DNA of 64,000 nt, taken from NCBI GenBank assembly GCA_036768485.1, contig JAVLUZ010000150.1, positions 62,001 to 126,000 of the forward strand. Direction: 5' to 3'. This DNA is from Mermis nigrescens (lineage: Eukaryota; Nematoda; Enoplea; Mermithida; Mermithidae). Below are positions 12,001 to 19,973 of this stretch, piece after piece. A program made the translations under genes and the position numbers. A model generated the notes under the pieces. It was not told the DNA's origin and ran no database searches. It saw only the letters and a list, made by a program, of their open reading frames with translations. The number at the start of each line of letters is the position of its first letter. Within the stretch, counting starts at the first letter, position 1.

Positions 12001-13229
12001 TTGTATCTTTCAGAAGTTAAACCCATACGTGGGCAGCAAGAAAATTCTGGGGGGGTGGTGCAAGATTTTTTGAAGGTCAAAAAATGGCCTTAAAAATGGT
12101 GGTATGGCGATAAAAACACCATTTTTCGACGTTTCTCATCAAGCACTATCCATTGGCATCAAAAAATTGCGAAAAAAACGAAAAAAATTTTCAACAATTG
12201 AATTCTGGGGGTATTTTGATTTCTGGGGGTATTTTGGTTTCTGGGGGGGTATTTTGGTTTCTGGGGGGTGCATACCCCTCAAACCCCACACGCCCAGGTG
12301 TGGTTAAACCGCCCGCAGATTACTGAAGACCCCACAGAATTCTATTTTTAATTACATTTTTGGCGATTTACTCCATCCTGACCCTCCAGAATTGGGGGTG
12401 CTTGCCCAGCTTTGCTCCCCAACGACCCTGGGCTGTTGATTATCCTATATACTTATGCTGTGGTCCGTATTCAGGGGCCGCCCCTGAATACGAAAAATAG
12501 TTTTTGAATCTCACAAGGTTCCCCCAATGGGAAAAATTGAAAATTTCTCGAAGTAGGCATTCGTTTGGCCTTTTGAAATGCTGCTTTCAACGGCATAAGA
12601 CGACTTAAATCGATTTAAAATTGTATTTTACAGTATAAAACCTGTGTTTTCGAGCACATTTGATAATTATCAATAAAATTTATAAGAAAATCAATTTGGG
12701 ACGGGTAAATCATACATAGGACTCGATATTTTGGGTGGGAAATCGCCGCCAATTTTAAGGGAGGGGTAAATATGTACATATGCTCCAATTTTTGGCTAAA
12801 CATGGCAAAAAAGCACCTAAAAATGGTCAAAAAACGTAAGTTTCGCCGAAATTCGAGGGGGAGGGGGTAAAAATTTTTTGACTTTGGCGGGGTTTAAGGG
12901 AGGATCAAGTTTAGCTAATGGTTGCCCCAGCTCCTCTATTACACGTATGGTGTTAAGTCCCCATCAATACCACGTGCTCTATCAATAAAATTATTGCAAT
13001 CTAAATGTTAATAATTTACGAATTGAAAACTGCACATTTTTGCATTTCTTCCCCAGTTAATTGTGAAGTTGCGCTATTTTCCATTGAACCTTAGGCAATT
13101 GGCGGCTTTTCTGTTGAACACATCAAAATTTCTATATTTTCGTGCATTAACTTGTTTCCCCTCAAAATTATCGAATTTTTTTAGATCGCCCAACAGGCAG
13201 AATTGCCAGACGAAGACGACGATCTGTAA
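1..13229 (+). CDS. Ran: Ran small GTPase, five exons visible, 5' end outside window
   Basis: GTP-binding nuclear protein Ran drives nucleocytoplasmic transport through importins and exportins and acts in spindle and nuclear-envelope assembly. Exons read at 1-68, 6688-6813, 7802-7989, 9193-9363 and 13185-13229, and all phases agree. Seen in order: P-loop GVGKTT, switch I ending [10 protein letters not shown], switch [37 protein letters not shown], the guanine-specificity motif GNKVD, the SAK motif in [15 protein letters not shown], and the acidic tail [10 protein letters not shown] that is diagnostic for Ran. Only about the first 18-20 residues (before the P-loop) are missing. Intron 2 appears to use a GC donor (CAAG|GCAAGC at 6814). 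Introns are filled with transposons of families M1, D, E and F. There are no frameshifts or stops, so this is probably the active gene. Confidence 0.96.
120..430. repeat. Interspersed repeat (GAAAGATAG...CGTCAGAAACG type)
   Basis: Resembles 26690-26850, 30490-30610, 35700-36070 and 53120-53480: shared TCGTAGAAAAGATGCT, ATAGAGCACCGTCAGAAACG, GACGCGT. Lies in Ran intron 1. Boundaries approximate. Confidence 0.5.
443..1655. repeat. Family C repeat copy interrupted by a TIR element
   Basis: Left part 443-827 and right part 1626-1655 match the copy at 63155-63575 (shared TGTTCGGCGATTT, GAGCTGA, and the end CCCCTGCCGA...CTTATGCA). The 828-1625 element is inserted in it. Confidence 0.6.
828..1625. 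mobile_element. 798-bp hAT-like element with 16-bp TIRs
   Basis: Ends CAGGCCCGTATCCAGG and CCTGGATACGGGCCTG are perfect inverted repeats. Both sides carry the 8-bp duplication CCCCTGCC (820-827 and 1626-1633). Inside are four copies of the GGCGCTTCGCGCC-type palindrome. No transposase is visible, so it is non-autonomous. Confidence 0.85.
1830..2045. repeat. Family E repeat (GGGGATCTCCCCA...GTTACATGTATG)
   Basis: Shared with 5885-6145, 10800-11095 and 61050-61285: GATCCCCATCCAAAGT, AAGCCAGAAAATTTTTGACC, TTTTTGGCCGTTTTTAGG, and an end in CCGTTACATGTATG. Boundaries approximate. Confidence 0.55.
3395..4250. repeat. Diverged tandem duplication, two units
   Basis: Unit 1 (about 3395-3870) and unit 2 (about 3900-4250) share GAAAGGCA.ATCTCCTC, AGGCCATTT.CGGAC.AAA, TATCCATTATT.TG and AGAACTTTT.AC.GTGTGC. 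Unit 1 contains a (CATT)n microsatellite at 3528-3557. Confidence 0.6.
4842..5231 (-). mobile_element. Family D element
   Basis: Starts CAGTGTTTTTTTT, ends near CAAAAAACCGAG, with identical 8-bp flanks GTCCTAAA (4834-4841 and 5232-5239). Internally GTACA-rich palindromes at both ends. Lies in Ran intron 1. Confidence 0.75.
5240..6145. repeat. Repeats with GCGCGAAGCGCCG palindromes, then a family E copy
   Basis: Palindromes at 5281-5294 and 5657-5670. From about 5885 to 6145 the sequence is a family E copy ending in GTTACATGCATG. No gene evidence. Confidence 0.5.
6688..6813 (+). CDS. Ran: Ran exon (switch I and switch II)
   Basis: Acceptor TTTTCTAG precedes the exon. It carries LGVEVHPL and [12 protein letters not shown]. 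It ends CAAG followed by GC, not GT; the phase (1) fits the next exon exactly, giving [10 protein letters not shown]. Confidence 0.95.
6999..7245 (+). mobile_element. M1 element in Ran intron 2
   Basis: Begins TATAGGTGGGCGGCACC, ends CACGCCTAGGTATG. Flanks ATGATGAT and ATGATGAC agree at 7 of 8. Starts 185 bp after exon 2. Confidence 0.75.
7802..7989 (+). CDS. Ran: Ran exon (G4 motif NKVD)
   Basis: Acceptor AATAATAG, donor CAG|GTTAGC. Encodes [31 protein letters not shown], the GNKVD nucleotide-base motif and KKNLQ, all typical of Ran. Confidence 0.95.
8262..8655. repeat. Family F repeat (GTCCGTATCCAGGATTCGGCC)
   Basis: Matches 11623-11992 and, reversed, 27003-27245 and 33500-33870: ATATCTCGGAAAA.CCGTTG, GGGATAGCT.GCAAAAA, TTCCGGCCAA.G.GGGGGCG. 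Contains GGCGCGAAGCGCCG. Edges approximate. Confidence 0.6.
8666..9035 (+). mobile_element. Family D element, left end truncated
   Basis: Starts inside the family at GGGACCGTCTTTG and runs to AAAAAAACACCG. Lies in Ran intron 3 immediately after the family F copy; D may have landed in or beside F. Confidence 0.6.
9193..9363 (+). CDS. Ran: Ran exon (G5 motif SAK)
   Basis: Acceptor TATTTCAG, donor CAG|GTCAGC, 57 codons in phase 0. Encodes [20 protein letters not shown] and [10 protein letters not shown]. The open frame continues past 9363 only as intron read-through. Confidence 0.95.
10800..11095. repeat. Family E repeat in Ran intron 4
   Basis: Shares GGGGGAATCTCCCCACCC, AAGTCGGACGTCCCC and the CATGTAA... 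end with the other E copies. Confidence 0.55.
11227..11466 (-). mobile_element. M1 element
   Basis: Reverse orientation, CATACCTGGGCGTGGG to GCCGCCCACCTATG. Flanks GTGCGGTA and ATGCGGTA (7 of 8). Confidence 0.8.
11623..11992. repeat. Family F repeat
   Basis: CGCGTATCCAGGATTCGGCC start, GGGGGGCGGCCGCCCC near the end, palindrome CCGGCGCGAAGCGCCGG at 11856-11872. Next M1 copy follows 30 bp later. Confidence 0.6.
12024..12302 (+). mobile_element. M1 element
   Basis: CATACGTGGGCAGCAAG to CACGCCCAGGTGTG with perfect 8-bp flanks GTTAAACC. Lies in Ran intron 4. Confidence 0.88.
13185..13229 (+). CDS. Ran: Ran last coding exon (acidic C-terminus)
   Basis: Acceptor TTTTTTTAG then 14 codons [14 protein letters not shown] and TAA. 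The DEDDDL tail is the Ran C-terminal switch that binds Ran-binding domains. The exon is short and is recognised by that motif. Confidence 0.95.
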   Translation: MAQQAELPDEDDDL

Positions 13230-13593
13230 ATTGTAGACTGGCCTCAATGTCAACTATGTTCATCGTGCTTATTATTGTAGACCCCACTTTAAATGTGCTC
13301 GACCATCTTATGAACTGCAGTCGTTTATCATGTTTTTGCTCATCTTGTTCGTTAATTTTTGGAACCAGTAAACTTAATGTGGGACAATGAGCAAAGCATT
13401 GCAAGTAATAGATTGCGCGAGTTGCTATCTACGGTCTGTTTTGCATAACCTTTCGCCGTTCACTTGATGATTTTTAGATATTGCAAAATATACGAGTATA
13501 CGTAACTTAAGGGCACCAATTGAATTTATGGGGTTTCGAGGAAAAACTGGCAAAAATCACAAGATGTCAAAAATTTATCTATAAGGTCTGCAT

Positions 13594-13810
13594 CACGCCT
13601 TGGCGTGGGGGTATAGGGATATGCAACTCCCGGGAAACCAAAATAACCCCCCCAGAATTCAAGTTTGAATTTTTTTGTTTTTTTTCGCAAGTTTTTGATG
13701 CCAATGGATAGTGCTCGATGACAAAAATGGTGTTTTTTTCGCCATACCACCATTTTTCGACCTTTGGAAAATCTTGCACCCTTATAGCATTTCGGTGCGG
13801 CCCACGTATG
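13594..13810 (-). mobile_element. M1 element
   Basis: CACGCCTTGGCGTGG to GCCCACGTATG with perfect flanks GTCTGCAT. Lies 365 bp after the Ran stop. Confidence 0.88.
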
Positions 13811-14197
13811 GTCTGCATAGTATTGCAATCCGTCGTGGGGGCTGTTTAGGTCGAAAACCCTTTGCGTTTGGAAATTAACAGTATTTACCGTCGCTACGCT
13901 GTCAGTATGAATAAATGAAAACTTTGAAAAGAAAACCGAAGGTTTATGTGAAACAGAATGTAGACATGATGGCAAGTTGTGCATCTCGCTTCTTGGACGA
14001 AAGTCAACGCAAATCATGGTCTGGTGGAATTAAGACACCGCCTTAAGCGGAGGGCTTTCTTTCACTGCACATTGGCGTGGGGATCTGGACCACACATGGG
14101 CCTGGGGGTTTGCAACTTATCCATTGGCATCGAAAATTGTGGAAAAATTTTTGCGGAAATTCAATCTCCGTGGTATTTCGGCTTCTGGGGTTGCATT

Positions 14198-14438
14198 CAT
14201 AGGTGGGCAGCACCGAAATTCTGGGAGGGGGGTGAAAAAATTTTCAAAGGTCAAAAAATGGTCTTAAAAGTGGTTGTATGGCGGAAAATACACTATTTTT
14301 CGACGTTTCTCATCGAGCACTATCCAATGGCATCGAAAAATCGCTAGAAAAGCAAAAAAATTTTCAAAATTTCAATTCTGGGGGGGGTATTTCAACTTCT
14401 GGGGGTTGCATACCCCCAAACCCCCACGCCCATGTGTG
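14198..14438 (+). mobile_element. M1 element
   Basis: CATAGGTGGGCAGCACC to CACGCCCATGTGTG with perfect flanks GTTGCATT. Confidence 0.88.
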
Positions 14439-14719
14439 GTTGCATTGCATACCCGACGGTCAAGTTTGCTGTCTATCTATAATCTGGTATCCCAAAATCG
14501 ATAGACCACCTGAATTAAATTTGGTGCTATTTTTATTAATTTCGCCCCATCAGACCCCCATATAGCTTGACTGCTTCCCATGTATGGTTTTCATCCACTC
14601 CAATCTTAGAACATCTTGTTCTAGGTATTTTCACTTCTAGAACTCACAATACGCATTTATTTTGGTAGCTGGAGCTTTATCGACCAAACATAAAATTCTA
14701 AATAGCATGTAGGCAGCAC

Positions 14720-14918
14720 CATACCTGGGCGTGGGGGTATGCTGCACCCCCAGAATTTGATTTTTGACATTTTTCGCAATTTTTTGATGCCAATCGATAG
14801 TACTCGATGAGGAACGTTGAAAAATTGTGTTTTTTCGCCATATCACCATTTTTAAGGCCGTTTTTTTGACCTTTGGAAAAATCTTGCACCCCCAGAACTT
14901 TGGTGCCGCACACCTATG
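14720..14918 (-). mobile_element. M1 element inserted inside another M1 element
   Basis: Perfect flanks GGCAGCAC, which is itself the terminal sequence of the older M1 copy (left end near 14706, body resuming 14919-15096). Confidence 0.85.
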
Positions 14919-15431
14919 GGCAGCACCAAACTTATGGGGGAGGTGAAGATTTTTTAGAGGTCAAAAAATGTTTGTATGGCGACAAAGACGCTATTTTTCA
15001 ATGTTTCTCATTGAGCTTCAGCTATCCATTGGCATCAAATAATCGCGAAGCAATTTTAAAAAATTGAATTCTAGGGGCTATTCGGCCTTCTGGTGGGTGT
15101 CAGCCAGAGCCCTGCGCGGGCGGGTCGGCCCGCCCCGCAGGCCCGCGCGGGCTTTTTGCGGGGCGGGTCACACGGCTGGCGGGGCGGGCTTTATTTTCTA
15201 AAAATTTTGGCGGGGCGGGCGCTTTCTTTTTTTAAAATTTTGTTGTGCAAAAGGATACGTGCGCAAAATTGATTTCCATGCACAAGGTTTCGCGAAATGG
15301 GCTATAGTTCTAAGTAATGCTCTGCTGCTCATCCTTTGAATAAATACTTAATGAAATAGAACATATGGGGGCTGTTAAAATAATACAAATTGAAATAATC
15401 CAGCTTCACCATGCATAAGCTTACATATATA

Positions 15432-16232
15432 CAGTGTTTCAAAAACACGAAACCCATATTTGACCTTGTAAATTCCCAACGGCTCGCTCAATTTCGATGC
15501 AAATTGATTTAAACGATAGACAAAAACCTTCGTGAGAAATTTGCCAAGTTTCATATTCGTAGCTTGCTCTGTTCTTGTGCAACGCGCAATTGTGTAAAAG
15601 TCGTTTTTTTTCATTAAATACAATGCGTGTTTAGAAATAAATCATGTGTTTGCAACGTTGTAGTTTTTAGTCGAGTGAACATTTTAGAATACGGTCTGCT
15701 CTATTCAAAAGCCTGTTTGTCTAGCTGTTAGCCTGTAAATTTTCGTACTATTTCGCTACTTGGTTCGAGAGTTATTGAGCTTTCGCCAAATATCATTCCT
15801 TAGGTCATTCACAAGCACAAGCAACTCGCTGCTTATTTTGTCATTGCTGGCTCAATCGCCGAGGGAGTGACCTTAGGCAAAAGCTCAATAGCTCTTGAAC
15901 CAACAAACAGAATGAAACTAAAATTTAGAGGCAACTAGCTAGATAAATAAGCTTTTGATTGAAGCGAACCGTATTCTAAAATGTTCACTCGATCTGAAGC
16001 TACAACGTCGCAAACACATATTCATTTCTTACGACACATTGTATTTAATGAAAAAAACGACTTTCACCCAAATGCGCGTTGTACAAGAACAAATAAAGCT
16101 GCGAAAACGAAACTTCGCAAGATCATTACGAAGGTTTTTATCTATTGATTAAAGCAAGTTGCATTCGAATTGAGCGATTTGTTTCGAAGTTATAAGGTCT
16201 GATATGGGTTTCGTTTTTTTTGAAACACCCTG
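15432..16232. mobile_element. 801-bp palindromic Tc1/mariner-type element
   Basis: CAGTGTTTC...GAAACACCCTG flanked by TA on both sides. The two halves are diverged inverted copies of each other along nearly the whole length (centre about 15830); for example CCTTAGGTCATTC near the centre pairs with GAGTGACCTTAGG. Fragments such as FTQMRVVQEQIKLRKRNF are translations of one arm, not a gene. Confidence 0.8.
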
Positions 16233-16260
16233 TATATATAGGTAGGCAGGTACCTACATA

Positions 16261-16509
16261 CACACGTGGGCGTGGGGGGTGGGGGGCATGCACCCCCAGA
16301 AGTTGAAATACCCCCCCAGAAATCAAAATGACCACCAGAAATTTTTTTTGCTTTTTTAGCAATTTTTTGATGCCATTGGATAGTGCTTGATGAGATACGT
16401 CGAAAAATGGTGTTTTTTGCCATATGACCACTTTTAAGACCATTTTTTGACCTTTAAAAATTTTTTTCATTCCAATCCCCCCCCAGAATTTCGGTGCTGC
16501 CCACCTATG
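16261..16509 (-). mobile_element. M1 element nested in the hAT-like element
   Basis: CACACGTGGGCGTGGGG to GCCCACCTATG with perfect flanks CCTACATA (16253-16260, 16510-16517). Confidence 0.88.
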
Positions 16510-17409
16510 CCTACATATATGTAGGTACACACTACGTCCTTACATAAGGTAGACTATCACCTATAGGCTTTGAGTAATGGCGAGCATTGGGATCTGGGTT
16601 GTTCCCTGGGATCCAGCAGACCCCCAAAATTGATTTTGTTGTGCTAGTTTTAGCGATTTCGCCCCACAAGAACCCCTCAGAATTTGAGCAATCAGCAGTG
16701 CAAGATTATGCCTTTTGCAGCTTACCTACATACCTAACTACACCTATCACAGTAACATCATTGTTGTTCCAATAAAGTTTATTGCTGTAAGACATTAGCT
16801 CTTATTCAATTTACAAAATTGCATTGCACTCATTTACATTGAAGATTTTGTATCATTCATTGTCCGGTTCTTTATCTTCTTGCATTCTGGCTCCTTTTCG
16901 ACCAGAAATGGATACATAGAGTACATGAAAAAATTTAGCGGGGCGGGGCGGGCCTAATTTTTGTAACATTACTGGCGGGGCGGGGCGGGTCTGAGGAGCT
17001 GCGGGGCGGGGCGGGCTTTATTTCTTTCTTGGCGGGGCGGGGCGGGTCAAAAATTTCGACCCGCGCAGGGCTCTGGTGTCAGCTTGTTGTTCGAGTTTTT
17101 AAAATTTAGGCCCAAACTTGCGTGAAACAGAGTACCTGTAGTTTCTGATCATTGCGATTTTTAAAAATCGATTTCAATCCACTTTCTCCTTTAAATGTGC
17201 TTTCTCTTCTACTTTTTCTTTTTTGTTGAGGGGCCACGACGATGGCTCCAAAATTCCACGTACTGGTCCAAACCTTACAAGGACAGCGACCAAATTCTGG
17301 GTCTGGGTGGTACAAAAGTAGCAAAAATCCAAAAAAACTACGAAATTAAATTCTATGGATCCTTCGATTTTTTGGGAGGGTCTACCAGATACTAGGGGTA
17401 AGGTACAAC

Positions 17410-17575
17410 CACACATGGGTGTGGGGGGGTTTGTAACCTTTCCAGGAGTTGAAACACCCCTGCAGATAACTGTAGACCTCAGAATTCTGTTTCTAGTAAC
17501 ATTTTTGGCGATTTATCATATCCTGACCCCCAGAATTTCGGTGCTCCTCATGCATGGGTGCAACCCATGTTGCTC
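17410..17575. repeat. Family B element (short M1-like)
   Basis: CACACATGGGTGTGGGGGG, GTTGAAACACCCCTGC, TTTTTGGCGATTTA, CTGACCCCCAGAAT. Similar short elements are at 12303-12440, 16580-16690, 25486-25736, 29962-30102 and 62072-62215. Confidence 0.5.
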
Positions 17576-17649
17576 ATGCGTGGTCCGACCGAATCAACAA
17601 AGCTTCACGCCTATTTGTATGATGAAATTTAGACTGAAGGTCGATTGAA

Positions 17650-17860
17650 ATGCAAGTCATCAAAGCAATTGACCATTACGCATTACTTATTGCAATTTTT
17701 CTGTACTCTCATTTATGTATTCTTTCTTTATTTATTATGATTATTTTTCTTTCGCTTCATTATGGTTTAGCTAATTACGTCGTTATTACATTAATATGGT
17801 TCCTACCTAAGCGTCTACGAGCATACAAAAATCGAAGTCGAAAAAATTACGGCACAGACA
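17650..17860 (+). other. Hydrophobic open frame, unassigned
   Basis: Reads HYALLIAIFLYSHLCILSLF, then NYVVITLIWFLPKRLRAYK. Could be chance AT-rich sequence or a relic of a membrane protein. No splice support was found. Confidence 0.15.
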
Positions 17861-17864
17861 TATA

Positions 17865-18108
17865 CATAGGTGGGCACCAAAATTCTGGGGGGTGGTGTGC
17901 AAGATTTTTCAAAGTCAAAAAATGGTCTTAAAAAGGGAGGTATGGCGAGCATTTTTCAACGTTTATCACCGAGAACTGTCCATTGTATTAGAAAATTGTG
18001 GAAAAAAACAGAAAGAAATTTTAAAAATCAAATTCGGGGGTATTCCGGTTAATAGGGAAAGGGGGTATTCGGCCTTCTGGGGGAGCATACCCCCCATGCC
18101 CACGTGTG
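17865..18108 (+). mobile_element. M1 element
   Basis: CATAGGTGGGCACC to ATGCCCACGTGTG. Flanks GACATATA and CACAAACA agree at only 5 of 8, so this copy is older or rearranged. Confidence 0.7.
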
Positions 18109-18291
18109 CACAAACAACAACCGAAGCACCGGCTACAACGAACTCGGTCAAACGAACACAATCTACTAGCTCAAATTTTGAAAAAAATCGTAAATTTAAG
18201 TGATTAAATCTCAGACTTTTTACAATAAGCAAAAATGCTGATGCATCATCAAAACGAAGTAGATATTTCCTGTCATTTTTTTCGAAGTGAA

Positions 18292-18913
18292 TAGTGGCGA
18301 ACCTAGGATTTTCATAGGGTGATGGGCGGTACCCACTTTTTTCAAAAACATTCAAAAATAGGTGCCAAAATTTGCCCATCACGTGCGAAATAGCGTTTAC
18401 TCGGTGTTCTACATTGTCTACAATAGTTTTTGGTGCAACGTTTTTTCTAAAAATTTAGAAATTCTAAAAAATTTCGAGCGAAACAAATCATTAAATTTCT
18501 TTGACTAACAAAAACCGGCGCGAAGTGTCGAAAATTTTGTGAAACTAAGGTGTAAGGACGTTTATAAGCTTGATTACTGCTCGATTTGCTCTATACGAAC
18601 CAATCGACGCGGAGTGACAAAAATTTATGAAAGTTGTGCTCTAAAATATTTAAAAAACTGCTGGAATAAAAGTTTATGTCCTTGAAATCATTTAACCTAT
18701 TCCTTGGGCAAAGATATGGCTTCCTCCAGGCCGCCAAGAAAGTAAATAAATGCCATTACTAGGTGTTATCCGGCGCGAAGCGCCAGAAATTCGAGGAATT
18801 ATGATCATTGACGGCTAAAAATCGTTGCAAATTACGAATCCATCATTTATCTTGCCCACTATTTCGGGCCAATGGAGGGGGAACGGCACCCCCGCCCTCT
18901 TAAATCCGCCCTG
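18292..18913 (-). mobile_element. Family H hAT-like element
   Basis: TAGTGGCGAACCTAGG to TAAATCCGCCCTG; flanks GAAGTGAA and AAAGTTAA (6 of 8). Length 622 bp agrees with the other H copies. Confidence 0.7.
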
Positions 18914-19660
18914 AAAGTTAAGCGTTGAAAAAATTCTAAAATAAATAAAATCTCATGCAGGTGTAGGTTAAGGATTCCGATAAGAATATTTAATCATCTC
19001 CTCGACTAAGGTCTACCCATACAGAGGCAGCTACCGAATTTAGGAGGGGGCCTGATAGGGTAAAATCGCAAAAAATTATGAAAAATTCAATTCTGGGAGA
19101 TCTGCCGGATTCTGTGCGGCTTTTTCTTCGGATACTGGGGTCTAATCGTATCTCTCCAATTCTTGTGGTCAGACCTACTACACCAGGTCTCATTGTTTAA
19201 TTACGAACCAATATGTAATAGCTATTTGAATATCAAAAAATTATAACAGTTCTCCTAATATCGCTGCTTATTCGATTTCCATTTTAGAAAAATCTATTGT
19301 GACGAAAATTCACAAAATGTTATTTACGCTACCTAATTAGATCAAATTTAATTATAAAAAATTGGATCCGTCAGGTAGCAGAAAGGTTTCCAATCATTCT
19401 GAAAAAAATCTGAATCCTTGTCTCCTACGCCTGCTCCGTAAACCTCTTTCCGACCACTTTCGAGCATTTCCATCCTTGACTAATCAAGTCCAACTTAATA
19501 CCAGTGCCCAGTTAAGAAAATAAAAGCATTACATAAGCAAAATCGAAATCTTCTTTTTGTAACAAGAACATCCAACGCAATTAAATAAATAAATCTCGGG
19601 ATATTTGGATTGAAGAAGGTACAATTATTTTGTAATAAAAAGCTTCCCAAGCACACAATG

Positions 19661-19973
19661 TTAATATAATCTAGCATTAGTTAAAATATATAAGAAAAAA
19701 CTCAGTGCGATCATGCAAATGATTGCAGTTTCCGTCTTGTCACTCTTGCTGTTCACAGAAATTTTCGATCTTTGCCGCAACATAAATCGTTGAAAGTCAG
19801 TCATATTATCAAAGCTGTTGCTATATTCGGCTGAATCGAACTGTTTCAGATAATCCGAATCCGACATTTTCTTCTTATCTTCTTGTCGTTTTTTGATATA
19901 CTGATAGTATTCTTCGAAATCTTTACTGTAATGTGCTTGCTCTTGTCGTTTCTGATGATCCCTGAATAAAGTT
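19661..19973 (-). CDS. J-domain protein exon 2 (membrane anchor)
   Basis: Acceptor GTTACAG; first base completes an Arg codon, then TLFRDHQKRQEQAHYSKDF and the membrane segment before TAA at 19661. A possible 29-nt micro-exon (about 21660-21630) with weaker donor logic could also be inserted in phase; I prefer direct splicing. Confidence 0.82.

Larger units (their letters stand above)
15105..17075. mobile_element. hAT-like element with GC-rich subterminal repeats
   Basis: Ends CAGAGCCCTGCGCGGG and CCCGCGCAGGGCTCTG are inverted repeats flanked by perfect 8-bp duplications GTGTCAGC (15097-15104, 17076-17083). Subterminal zones are arrays of GGGGCGGGGCGGG in an otherwise AT-rich region. No transposase is visible; the interior is occupied by a palindromic element (15432-16232), which is followed 28 bp on by an M1 copy (16261-16509). 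Confidence 0.88.

Noticed and set aside
13168..13404. 78-codon minus-strand ORF over the last Ran exon
   Set aside because: Antisense shadow of the DEDDDL exon and the Ran 3' region.
13526..14017. 163-codon minus-strand ORF
   Set aside because: About half of it is the M1 element at 13594-13810; the rest has no recognisable features or splice sites.
15375..16152. Two protein-like frames (YLMKKNDFYTIARCTRTEQ; KKTTFTQMRVVQEQIKLR)
   Set aside because: They are the two arms of the same palindromic element read in opposite directions, not genes.
17650..17931. WLPK-like motif suggesting an antiporter helix
   Set aside because: Only FLPKRLRAY is seen, the order relative to 38143 is wrong for one gene, and no splice sites support it.
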